In this document: piece after piece, positions 14,001-25,881 of the stretch
Position numbering within the stretch: the first letter of the stretch is position 1
Layout: the number at the start of each line of letters is the position of its first letter
Notes under the pieces: model-generated
Database searches by the model: none
What the model was told of the DNA's origin: nothing
What the model saw: only the letters and a program-made list of their open reading frames with translations
Source of the DNA: Setaria digitata
Taxonomy: Eukaryota; Nematoda; Chromadorea; Rhabditida; Setariidae
DNA: 64,000 nt
Assembly: GCA_003640385.1 (NCBI GenBank)
Contig: RCAB01000086.1
Span: 1 to 64,000 of the forward strand
Direction of reading: 5' to 3'
Program-made: the position numbers and the translations under genes

Positions 14001-17000
14001 TTTCGAAAATTACCAAAATTTACTTTTAGATACGAGCAAAACATTCATCAGAATTTCTCATTTGATTACTTTGTTGGCTTGTTAATTATTATTAATATAT
14101 TGGATAAGTTAATCTTTATAAGACAGATGTTCCTTATCATAAAAAAAAAAGAAAGAAATTAGACAAAAAGAAATTAAACACTAATTAAATCGAAAGAATT
14201 ATAATTGTGGATTAATTTTCTAAAATATTTTGGATTGGAGTAAAATTTACTCCTCGATTGCCCCGCTGAACAATAAGTAAATTATAGGGCCGGTATATAA
14301 AGTATCGAGGGAAACTCTAGATTACAGGTTGATAAGCCTGATTGTTCAGGCCTTTCTTGTTTACAGGTATGGAAAATATTGTTAATAAAATCTAATAATT
14401 GTTGGTACAATGGAGTGATTGCAGTAGTAATATTGTTAATACAACATAACAAAATTGTATCCCAGTATAATACAATAAGAAAGAAATATTGCTAAAACAA
14501 TATGACAACAAAAGAATATTGCTAATACAATACGGCAACAAAAGAATATTGCTAATACAATACGGTAACAAAGGAATATTGCTACTAATACAATACGGTA
14601 ACAAAGGAATATTGCCAATACAGTCAGCAATTATTGTTAATTAATAAAATGGAGCAAGAAAGGATTGGTACTAAATGACTGCAGTAAATTTGGCCAATTT
14701 TTGTTTTTTGTTTTTTCCCCCTTTTGCTTTTTTTGTCTTAATCGTCTCGTAGTACTTCCAATTTTTGCTTAATTTTCAATACTAAAAAAAAAAAATTCTT
14801 TTTCTCTTTTTTTTTTTAAATTCCTTTATTAATATTTTAATTAATGATCTGAAATTTGCAGAAATGAAAAAAAAAAATTCATGTGGTACTTTTCTATTAA
14901 TTCATAATGCTGGAATGTTTTAAATTTCGATAACAATGGCTATAAGCTACAAAAAAAAAAAAAAAAAAAAAAAAAAAACAGCTGGAAATAAAAATTCTTT
15001 TTACCAATGGAATAATTATTGAAATTTTCAAAGAAAAATTTCTTTTTTCTTTTTTAAAGTTCGAATTCCTGCACTCAAATTTTCTATTTTGCTGCAAAAA
15101 TCGTACTAGCATGATCATTGTATCTGAAAATTTTTAATGAATTATTGAATGAAATCAAATATATAAATGAAAGAGTTAGTTGCAAAATGCATATAATTTT
15201 AATTTTAATAAAAATTTAAAGCTTATGTTTCTGTTTAATAGTAATAGAACTACTAAAACAGTCATAAAATTTGCTATTTCCTTACATTATCGTTTGAATG
15301 GTTGTTGTTGTTGTTGTTGCCTATTTGTGAAGGTCAGAGTAATCTGTGAAATGTCACTTTAGCATTAGTAAAATTTATAATGATAAATTATCATTATCAT
15401 TATTTATTTATTAATTATTATTGTTATAATCGTTATTATTGGTAGTTATTATTATTATTAATTATTGCTGCTATTATTATTGTCATTGTTGTTATGAATC
15501 ATTGATTCGTATAATTAGGATAGTAAAAAGTTGCTTAGACAGAAGATACTATTATTCGAAGAATGATATTAGAAAAAGATAATAAGTTATTATTGTTAAT
15601 TACTATTTAGTAATTATTAATATTAATCTTTAAGGTGAAACGGGGAGGAACAAGAGATAAGGAAGAATTTTGTTTTATTTCAATAATGTTAAATTTCTAA
15701 TTTTCAATTTTAGCAGTACCAAAATTCAATAATTTTTATAAAGTTAGAACAATTCAAAAGTATGAAGTATTGCTTAAAATTTAAATATGATATATATATA
15801 TATATTATATTTAAAATTTATTTAAAGATTTATATATTTTTAAATTTTTAAAATTAGACAGGCAGGTAGCAATTTAGTTAATTTTCCGATCACCAAAATT
15901 ACTAATTTTCCTTACTACTCATTTTTAATGTTTACAATGAATTCGTTTGTTGTTACGAATAGTAATTAATAACATAATTACCTGCATAACGAACATAATT
16001 AATAGGAATTACGGTAAATACATTGTAGTTCAAATGGTTGTAGAACTTTAATTAAGCAGCTTTTGATGTGAAAGATAGAAAGCTTGGAAATGATTAATAT
16101 TTAACCTTTAACCCCAGAAAAAGTTAAATTTTTCATTGTTTTAAATAACGAAATAGGTGGAGCAAGAAAAAGAGAGATGTAAAAATTATTGAAAGGTGTA
16201 AAATGTTAATTATGTGTGGACAAATTGTCAAGTTGAAGGTCATTTTAATGAGACATACATTTTAACAATATCTGAAATCAGCCATGAGGAAAAATATTTC
16301 GCAAAATTGCCTATCATAAAAGGTCATCATCATCATTATCAAAATAGTTTATTAATTAACAGTGTAGAATTCAGAAACAATAATTTTGTACGTTGTTGAA
16401 GATGAATAAATTGTTGACAATCGAAATTTTTTCGAATTTTGCTTAATTTAAAGAAAAAAAAGTTGGCATTTTAAAAAATTTTTTTTTTTTTGACGTCAAA
16501 TATTAAAATAAAAAGATTTCTCCAACATTGATTTCTCAGTATTTAAATTTTGTTCAAATATCATTAAATTTTTTTATTTTTCTTTCTTTCTCTTTTTCAT
16601 ATACAAATGCTAAATGGATAAGTTTTAAATTTGAAATGAATTTCATTAGCAAAAAGTTTTTGCTTTCTCTGTTTCCTCGAAATGATCCCATAATAATGCA
16701 TTTTAAAGGTTGGCAAGGAAAAGAATTAAATGAATTTATCAAATTTTTTAAATTTTAATCATTTTTACAGAGATCGAGCATACAATTTATCAATTGCCAA
16801 TTTACAGGTGCAACATGTAAGTCATTTTATAATTTATTATTAAATTCATTTTGATTTATCGAATTTTTTTCCCTCACTATTTCATTTCACTTTGCTTTCC
16901 TCCTTTTTCCGGAATGAATCGAATTATTCGAAAAAAAAAAAAAAAAAAGAAAAATTGATAGAAAATTGAGAGGAAAAACACTAAAAAATAAATCCTTGAC

Positions 17001-18501
17001 CTTTCTCATTCTCGATAATCGTTTTAAATTCTCTTCAAATCTCATCCTCTTCCCTTTCTCCCGAGATTTATCACTTTTCTTTTCTCCTTTCTTTTTTTTC
17101 CTCAGCTAAAAATTCTTCAAATTTTTAAATTTTATGATTCATTGCAAATAATCACGAACAAATCTTTAATGATTCCCATGCGATATTTGAACTCAAATAA
17201 TTGCTATCAGAAAGAAAGCTATTAACTTTGAAATGTCATCATTAGGGCTATTAAAAAAAACTAAAATTTAAAAAAACTTTTCTAAAATCAAATCTTCGTT
17301 TCATTTGTAATTATTTTTTCTTTTTTTTTTAATATAAAATAAATTTCTTCAAAGAAATTTACAAGATTTTTTTTTATATTTGTAAATTCCCTTCTTTTTT
17401 TTTTTTTTCTTAATGGAATTAATTTTTTAATTTATTCAAACTTCAAAAAGCGCATATTACTATCTTTTTATTTTAAACAATAAAATGCTATCTGCTAAAT
17501 TTGAAATAGTAATATTTAATAGAACTAGAAATATAACAAGTATTTATTAAATTTCGAATTGAAGGAAGGACGGGAAATTTGTGTAATATTTGCAAAATAT
17601 AAATCGATAATTCGTTGCTTCTCTATTTAATTAAAATATTTTTTTAGAGAAAAAAATGTTATAACAATATGGAAAGTAATAATTTGTATTGAAATTCATA
17701 TCTATTTTTTTTTTTTTAAAAAAAAACTAATTTATCCAAATTACAGATTTTAGAATGGATGCCACCTGGGCAAACGATTGAGGACTGCCTAATGAAGGGT
17801 AAAAGTCGTGTAAGTTATATTTATTTGCTTTTTTTTGAAAGTAATTTTTCAAATATCGTCTTTTTTTTTTTTTTTTTGAAGGGATTATTTTCCAATTGTA
17901 AAATACACTCAATTTTTCTCTTCCCAAAATTTTTTCAACAATATTGTACATTTTTTTTTTTTATTTTTTAATAAGAAGAAGAAAAAAAAGAAAAGTCCAA
18001 AAATTCAGAATCCCCAAAACAATCAATAATTCCTATCTTATAACATTATGCATGAAAAAAAACAAAAGAAAAATTAATATGTTATTCAATATCATTATTA
18101 ATGTACTTTTTCAAAGCTTATTTATTATTTATTTGCAGTTAGAGTGTCATAATTACATTCGCGTAATGGTACGACAGTCTAATGGACGTAGTCTCATCTG
18201 TGGTACACATGCATATGCGCCGAAATGTCGAGAGTATGCTTATTCGACTGATGATCGTATGCTAGAACAAAGGCGACAATTTGATGGGCAGGTAAAAAAT
18301 ATTATAGTTTTTTTTTTTTTTAAATCAACAATTTTATAGAAATGTTGTAATTGATATTTTAATATTTTTAGTTTTATAAATCGAATGAAAAAAAAATGCT
18401 TTTTTTTCTGATTAAAAACTTTTTTTTCATTTCAATTTTTCTCATCTCTTCATTATCTTTTTTTTTTCTTTTTTCTAAAATGCTTTCTTTGTAGAGTTTT
18501 G

Positions 18502-18551
<50 letters not shown>

Positions 18552-21500
18552 TTAATCTTCATTTTAAGAGGAAATTGGAAAAAAAAAAGAAGAAGGAAAG
18601 AAATCTTTGATTTAAAAAGAAAAGTTTAAATGTATATCTATTTTTTATCGCTTTTTTTTTTTTTGAAAATATTTTGAACGGCTTTTTTTTTAACCAAAAT
18701 TTTTTCCGAAATAGAATTTTCATTTGAAAGGAAATTGAAAAAAATAAATAAGAAAAGAAAAAAATTATCTATAAAATTATCTGTAATTTTTGTACATTTT
18801 TTCTTTTTTTGCGCGATAGAACAAAATTCTTGTTACTTTACCACATACAAATTAATCTTTTATTTGAAGGAGAATTTAAAAAGAAAAATTGTCGTTTTTT
18901 TTTTTTTTTTTTCATAAAACTTTTTAGTAATCAGTGTAAAAATCTTTCTTACTTCTCATCTTATACAAATTTTATTTGCATGAAAATTAATGCCAAAATT
19001 ATTTTATTTAATAAAGAAAAAAAATTACCGCCAAAATGTTTTAATTTTTAATTCAAAATAAATTATTTTTAATCTTTCGCAAAAAATTTTCTTTTGCTAC
19101 TTTTTTTTTTTTTTTTTTTTTTCAGGCAATTGCACCATACGATCCAAAACATAATTCAACGGCAGTTTATATCGCTGATGCAAATGAAATTTATACAGGA
19201 ACTGTATCAGATTTTGCTGGTAATGATCCATTAATTTATCGGAAACGATTATCAGATGATGAAGGATTGAGGACACAACGTGATGACCTGAAAGTACTCG
19301 ATTGTAAGTTATATTAATCGTAATAAAGTGAAATTTAAATCAAAAAAAAAAAACAATAATCGAAAACTAGCAATTAATAAATTATATTTCTGTTAAATTT
19401 TACACAATTTCAAGGAATCAGTCATATCAGTTATCAGTTACAATCAAATGATGATATTTTTTAGTACAAAATTGAAAAATTTATTTATCTTCAATAATAT
19501 TATTTATTTATTTTTTAAATGCAATATTAATTTTTCCTCTATTTCATCAATATTTTTTAAATATTGCATTTTTTTTCGCTGCCTTCTTTTCATACAATAC
19601 AACAATTCAAATGACATCCCAGTATATTCTTTTGATGTTTTCAAGTACTGAATTTTATGTATTTCAGTTCCGTACCATGTTTGCGATTTAATTATACATT
19701 CTTTGATATTTTCAAGTATACAGTACTTCAGTCTCAGTACCATACCATCTTTCGCATACAATAAAATTCAAATTCATTGTTGTATGCAAGTAACTCCTTA
19801 AGTACCCCATCTTTAGGTACAATAAGTAGAGTCAAATAAGATTACAACTACTTACAGATGACCTCGTCGTTATTATTCCTCAAATACTTCTTTCTCCCTC
19901 TCTCTCTGTCTCTTTCTTTCCCTCCCTCTCACCCTTTCTTTCTCTTTGTCTTTTTTTTTCATCTTCAATTAGAAATTTTCCACCTAATTTGCAATGTCTT
20001 CATTTTACGGGAGAGTATAACTTGAAAAAAAAAAAAAAAAAAAAAAGACAAATCAATTTTTAATTCAAGGTTTTGGTTGGTTCAAAATATTTAAAATCCA
20101 GAAATATGATTGTTAAATGGGGAATTTTCAACTAACTTATCGAAACTATTTTCTATTCCCAAAGGAAAAGGACGACTCAAATATCACCTCAAACTGTTAA
20201 ATACATTTTTTTTTTTTTTTTTTAATGATAACACTGATCTCTCAGTCAATGCTGAAAAATCTCATGAAGTTTTTAAGAAATAGAAATAGCATAGAAATAA
20301 TTTAAAATCACGTTTTAAATTTAATTATGGGCCTAAAAGTTCGTGAAATTAAATTTTATAAATTTTGTGAAAATGTAAATTTCGGAACTTTTTTACATAC
20401 AAATTTTTACGAAAAAAAATAATGCATTTTCTGGAAATGAATAATCTAAACTAAATTTATAATGCGCATTATTAATTCCTTAGTAAAATTTTCCAAAAAA
20501 GAAAAAAAAAATTAAAAAAAAAAACAATTTTCCAAAAAGTTTCGATCTCAAATTGATTGTCACATTTAAATAAGACTATTTAAATAAAAGTTTTCTCGTC
20601 CATGCTTATAAATCTTCCAAAGACCATTTATATTTCGAAAAAATTAAATTAGCCTAATATTTGGAGGTTATTTTTAATCTGAAATTAGATGTATGAAATG
20701 CAAAAATTTCACCTGTGATTTTCTTAATCTTATTAAAAACCCCAAACATACTTATGAAAGACAATTTTACTTTGGAAAATTGTTTGGAGAGAATGTCTAT
20801 AAAGGGACGACTATCTAGCTCTCTAAGTAAAGTAAGACTGTTTTAGCTTATCTCTAAGGGACTATCTAGCTCTCCGAGTAAAGTAAGACTGTTTTAGCTT
20901 GTCTCTAAAGGACTATCTAGCTCTCCCAGTAAAGCAAGACTGTTTTAGCTTATTTATAAGGGAAATTTACTTAAAAAGAATATGGTAGTAGCTGTTTTGA
21001 AATCAGGCTTGCTGATCTATTTGACCAAAATATTTTTTTTTTTTTTTGAATTCAGCAATTGCAATTAATATAAATTCTTGAAAAAATTCTTTGAAATCTT
21101 TAGATAATTATTTATACGATTCAGCAAATTTAATACGACAGCTACCGTTAAATACAAAGTCCATCATCAAAATTATACTAATTAAGAAAGCAAATTATCT
21201 AAAAATAAAATCGAAAAAAAAAAAACTATCTAAATTATAAAAGTTTGGCAAAAGAAAACCCAACGTAAAAATTGAAAACAATGAAATTAATTTCATATTT
21301 AAACCAAACTAATAAATGGATAATATTATAAATTAATTGCAATAGATTATTATTATTTACTAACTATTTTGCTAATTAATTTGTTCACTAATTATAATAA
21401 CCATCATATTATAGCACCAAATTTCGTTGCATCATTTGTTTACGGGGAGCATGTTTATTTTTGGTATCGTGAATGGGCTGCTGAAGCTACTGATGGCGAT

Positions 21501-24500
21501 CGACAGGTAACAAAAGTTTAAAAAAAAAAAAAAAAAATTAGTACGAAAATTCTTTTTCTTGTAGAGCATTTTAAACTTCTCACTTTTTCTTTTCTTGTTT
21601 TTCCTTTTCGTTTCCTTTTTTTTTTTTTTTTTTTTTTTTTTGGAAAAGTTTTTCAAAGAGAATATAAAAATTAACAAAACCACTTTTTAATTATTTAATT
21701 ACCTTTTTTTTTTCATTTGTTACTTACTTTTTGCTACATTATTAAAAGCATTAAATATATTTCTGGAAAAAGTTCATATGCATTTTCATCTAAAATAAAT
21801 ATTTAATTCAAAAAAAGAAGTAAGGAGGAAAAATAACTTGTAATTTTCATGTAAATTATTAGATACTATCGATTAGGAAGTTAAATTTTTATTAATTGTC
21901 TTTTAAATACATTTCTGGAAAAGTTCGCATTTGGCATAAATAAATATTTAATCCAAAAAGAACTCAATTTTTATACAAATTATCAGATATTATCAGTTAT
22001 GAATTTAAAATTTTATTAATTAATTGCCTTTCACTTTCAGGTCTATGCTCGAGTTGCTCGAGTTTGCAAAAGTGATCGTGGTGGCGCACGTCCGGCACAT
22101 GAACGTTGGACGTCATTTGTAAAGGCCCGACTGAATTGCTCAGTTCCGGCAAATACGCCATTTTATTTCAATGAATTACGTATGGTTTCCTTTGTCATTT
22201 TCCTGATAATTTTTATCATTTATCATTTTCCAGATGATTTTATCATTTATTGCATCATTTCAAGTCCTAATTTATTACTATATTTCAATTCCACTTTATG
22301 TATGTAGAGTTATTCAAAAAAAAATTTTAGATCTAAAATTTATTACTGTTATTTGAGCCTGAATTGTTTGCAATTTACTTTCACTTTTATTTAATAATGA
22401 ACAGTTCCATATTTTAATTGAAAACTCAGCATGTTATTCAAAAGTCAGAATTTTGCTTCCATTTATGAAATTAAACAATGTCTGTCTGTACTTTATTTTT
22501 TAAATTCTGGGGATAAGAAATTCACCAATTAATGGAAGTTCAAATTTCTAAGATATCTCCTCAAGTTTTTTCATTTCTGACTGATTAATTAATTAATTGA
22601 CAAATTCTCTGACCAGTTTGTCTAAATTTAAGATAGTATGGCAGAATTTTTATAGATTAAATAATAAAGGTATGCGCATAATTCAAACCTGGAAAAATTA
22701 TTTATTAATTAAATTTTTTTTCCACCTGAAAAAGAAGAACTTAAATCTTACTTAGAATTATATAATAAATTTTAATTTCAATCTTCTTCTGTTTGTGTAA
22801 AAACATTCAAATATTATTCTAATTTTTGGAACTACAGAAGCAGTAACCGAGCCAGTAGCAGCAAATGATGGTTCTTCTTACGTATACGCCGTCTTTTCAA
22901 CGCCTGAAAGTAGCGTGAGTATGTCAGCTGTATGCGCATTTCGAATGGAAACAATTAAACGTGTTTTTGATTATGGACATTTTAAAATTCAAAAAACAGC
23001 TCAAAGTCTTTGGATGCCTTATAGACCGCACGAAAGTATGCCAGTACCAAGACCTGGATCGGTAATTAATGCTTTCAAACATTAATTAAAATTCATAGGA
23101 TACTACTAAATATGATAAAAATGTCCCTCCCGAGAGATATGTTCCATAAATTAATATTTAGTAATTACTACTGAAGCCATTAGCAAAAAAAAAAAAACAA
23201 AACAAAACAAGAAAGGATTGAATGAATAATAATAATGTGAATATCTCCAGGGACTTATCATTTTTTTTTTTTTTTTTTTTTGGCCCTGAAATTATTTTAT
23301 CAATAAATAACTTATTTATCACATAAAAGCCACATTTAAACAAATTTTTATTTTCAGTCCTATTCCAATTCATATTGCCTCCTTTTTAATCATTGCAATT
23401 TATTACTATAACTGATAAGCACATTTTTGTTATTTTAGTGCGTAATAGATTCATCAAAGTTATCAGAAAATATTGTTTCATTTATTGCGCGTAATCCGTT
23501 AATGCATGAAGCAGTACCATCGATACGCTCTAAACCAATTCTTGTTCATGGACCTGAACATGCTACCTTCACGCAGATTGCTGTTTCACCAAAAGTATGC
23601 AATATTATTTATTTATTCCTTCTAATATTTTATTTTTATTCTTATATTTTTATTTATTCCTTCTAAATTCCTACATTTTGCATTTTATTATCTAGCCTAA
23701 ATTTTACTACTTTTCAATAGGAGAGGGGAGAAAATTGAGGCAATCATTTTAAACATATAATTTCATTCAAAAAAAAAAAAAAAACAAAAACAAAAAAAGG
23801 TATTTATTTGCCTACTTTATCAATGAACAACCTACATATTTCATTACTATCAAATTTTTTCTTTGCTAGTCATATCGATGTAATCGTAACAGTTCTCGAA
23901 TGAAGCAATTCAGAATTTTCCTATCACCTAACATAAAAATATTTGTATAGAAATTCGAATATGTTTCATTATTTCGATTTAAGTAAAAGATTTTTCGAAT
24001 GACTATTAAATGGGAAAAAAAAAAAAAAATTTTACAAAATGAAAAAAAGAAATGAGAGGAAATGGCTTTTTGATTTTTTCAAAAATCAATAAAAAATATA
24101 CATAAGCGTAAAATTTACAGGTATTTTCTTTTTTTTTTTGAAAAAATTTGCATTTTATTTGAAAATAAATTTGAATTATTGCATTATACTGCACATAAGA
24201 AATGAATAAATTCCAGGAATGTTTTATTATACTCTTTTGGGAATTAATATTGCTAATTAATTAATACCAACTGATAAATTATCACTTCTTCTATAGGTTC
24301 AGTCGGTTAAAAAAGGAGTAACTCATATTGCATTGTACATTGGTACTTCGGATGGACGTGTCCTGAAACTTTATGATCCTGAAGATGGTCCAACAACAGT
24401 TGTTCAGTCAGTGAAAGTTTTCAGCAAAAATATACCGATTATTAATTTATTGGCAGTAAGTGAACAGGTAATTTACTAATTGATTGCATTACTTTTCTAA

Positions 24501-25881
24501 AATTTTTACATACATATATTTTTCCAAATGTTTTTTTTTTTTTTTTTTCTTTCTCAAGAAATTAAATCGTATTATTTTGTAATTAAAATTTTAGTGGAGT
24601 AATTTTAGTTGTGGAATAAAGCAATTAACTCGTTCTAGTTATGAAACTTGTAAAATATAGAGTTTTCATAATGTCAACTTTTTTTCCTTCTATTATTTCG
24701 ATTAACATAATGAAGTTCAGTTAAATTTTAACGAAATTCTTTTTTTTTTTTTTTTTTTTCAAATGATACTGAAGTTTCAGTTGATTGTGGTTAGTTCGGA
24801 TGAAATAGCATCAATACCATTAGAATATTGTTCGGAACAACGAAACTGTGCAGGTTGCGTGCATTTGCAAGATGCACATTGTGCATGGGATTTGGATACT
24901 GCACGTTGTATTGGTCGAAGCACATGGTCAGGTGAAAATTTCGTCCAAAATATCATTCTTGGCCAATCGGAACAATGCCCAGAAGGTGCAATCGATCCAA
25001 ATTATTATGCAATTGATGGTAAGATAATTACTTTTAGCAGCAAATTTCTCCTACTTCTCATTCTGCTGTGAGATTTTCTGCCAACTTAGTACCATATCTT
25101 CGGAATACGGTATTTTCCAGTATCATATATGCCATTCGTCAACTTTCTTTCTCTCTCTCTCTCTCTTTGTTTCGTTTTCAATGTTTCCTGAAACACTGAA
25201 TAATATATTCAACCTCGTGTTATTTGAATAATGTACATTTTGTTATCAGTTATCACTTTCACGGCTATCACTAGTATCATTTTTAGAGTTACATTCAGAA
25301 CGGGTTACTTCAGCAGAAGAAAAAGCGAATAATTTTGGCAATGAGCGAATTGTGATAGCTGTGCTGATAACAATGGCTATCGCATCTGCTTCAGGTGTCT
25401 TTATTGGTTATCGATTATCCAGGTGGAGATTGATACAGGATGGTCAACATCATTCGCCTGGTTCTTCTACAGGTCTCATCCTTTCACTTTAGATTAAATG
25501 AGTCTTTCGCGTAATTTATTAGAATTTTGGCGATCCTTAATCGATCGATCATTTTTTTTTTTTTTTTTTTTTTCATCAATTTAATTATGAGAAAGAATTG
25601 ATTTTATAGGAAGCTATGATTCCTATGGGCGTGCTCGATTAACACGTCATGATTCTTTAGCTGGTGCCAAATTGGAGCATATTTATGCTACCGGACCTGG
25701 AAAGGATACCGTTTCACTGGTTGCTAGTATACCACAAAATGGTACACCGTTTTTAAGTTCGGGTAGTAATGTAAATTCTGGTTTTACAACACCAAAATTT
25801 TCCATGGAGAAAAATTACATAACTTGTTTGAATAATAGTACACTTCCAAGGGATTACAAAGTTAAAAAAGTTTATTTATAG
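5013..25881 (+). CDS. smp-1: Class-1 transmembrane semaphorin (SMP-1/Sema-1a-like), 14 exons
   Basis: This is a membrane-bound guidance ligand or receptor that acts through plexin in axon guidance and epidermal morphogenesis (family knowledge). Exons: 5013-5112, 12476-12599, 16771-16816, 17747-17809, 18139-18291, 19126-19303, 21415-21506, 22041-22179, 22838-23061, 23439-23594, 24297-24467, 24781-25018, 25287-25472, 25610-25881. All junction phases agree and the total is 2142 nt (713 aa). Residues 1-19 form a hydrophobic signal peptide. The sema domain runs from about 50 to 490, with [12 protein letters not shown]104 and C114 before [22 protein letters not shown] (132-141), [22 protein letters not shown] [22 protein letters not shown] and [16 protein letters not shown] cysteine knot spans about 498-547 ([10 protein letters not shown]...HCAWD). 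One membrane helix lies at about 583-603, followed by a tail of about 110 residues ending in DYKVKKVYL. No Ig domain or thrombospondin repeats are present, which fits class 1. I cannot separate the smp-1 and smp-2 paralogues. The first donor is ambiguous (see findings). Intron 1 is 7.4 kb. Confidence 0.93.
9040..9320. repeat. GT-rich degenerate tandem repeat in semaphorin intron 1
   Basis: About 280 bp of G- and T-rich + strand sequence is made of imperfect units such as GAGGTGTGTGCGTGGGTGT alternating with TTTGCGG/TTGCAGAGG. It is far more GC-rich than its AT-rich surroundings. It generates several overlapping open frames on both strands (His/Thr- or Val/Cys-rich) that are repeat artefacts. 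The strong purine/pyrimidine strand skew is visible directly. Confidence 0.8.
10428..10560. repeat. Degenerate AAACRGTAGCT repeat, three copies
   Basis: Three copies of AAAC(G/A)GTAGCT lie at about 10428, 10470 and 10523. Each is followed by a similar ACACTTTTT/GCACTTTTT/TAACTTTTG tail and AT-rich filler. This is an old local duplication within semaphorin intron 1. Confidence 0.55.
12102..12294. repeat. ~95-bp direct duplication flanking a single-N gap (semaphorin intron 1)
   Basis: Positions 12102-12196 and 12198-12294 are the same sequence apart from the length of an internal A-run, separated by one N at 12197. This is the pattern of overlapping contig ends left unmerged. It lies about 180 bp before semaphorin exon 2 and does not touch coding sequence. 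Confidence 0.85.
14286..14351 (+). other. GC-enriched segment with TATA-like box and hairpin
   Basis: Within AT-rich semaphorin intron 2 there is a GGGCCGG followed by TATATAAAG, then a perfect 6-bp stem with a TTGT loop (GCCTGA 14336-14341, TCAGGC 14346-14351). A separate inverted repeat, GGAGTAAA-A-TTTACTCC, lies about 50 bp upstream. It could be a cryptic promoter, a small structured RNA or the edge of the repeat element that follows. I cannot assign a function. Confidence 0.3.
14482..14626. repeat. ~30-bp minisatellite, about 5 units
   Basis: The unit is approximately GAATATTGCTAATACAATAC followed by GGTAACAAAG. The first and last copies are diverged and one copy carries a 3-bp insertion. 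It lies in semaphorin intron 2. On the minus strand the units translate to [14 protein letters not shown] repeats, which is a by-product and not a gene. Confidence 0.85.
15376..15500. repeat. ATT/TTG trinucleotide-rich tract
   Basis: This is imperfect (ATT)n/(TTG)n/(TCATTA)n low-complexity sequence in semaphorin intron 2. It has no coding or regulatory signal that I can see. Confidence 0.7.
18503..18549. repeat. 47-nt uninterrupted T homopolymer
   Basis: This is the longest mononucleotide run that I noticed in the window, in semaphorin intron 5. Runs of 15-25 T or A recur through all introns and intergenic DNA. Its exact length is unlikely to be reliable in the assembly. Confidence 0.9.
20809..20962. 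repeat. 51-bp tandem repeat, three copies
   Basis: Copies start at about 20809, 20860 and 20911 with a constant 51-bp period. The conserved core is GACTATCTAGCTCTC...AGTAAAGYAAGACTGTTTTAGCTT, and the few substitutions make this a relatively young array. It lies in semaphorin intron 6, 450 bp before exon 7. Confidence 0.9.

Noticed and set aside
14392..14630. Leucine/isoleucine-rich repeat protein frames on the minus strand
   Set aside because: They are translations of the 30-bp minisatellite.
16214..16399. 61-aa frame in semaphorin intron 2
   Set aside because: It has no splice sites fitting the phases of exons 2 and 3, which join directly to give the conserved GARDRAYNL.
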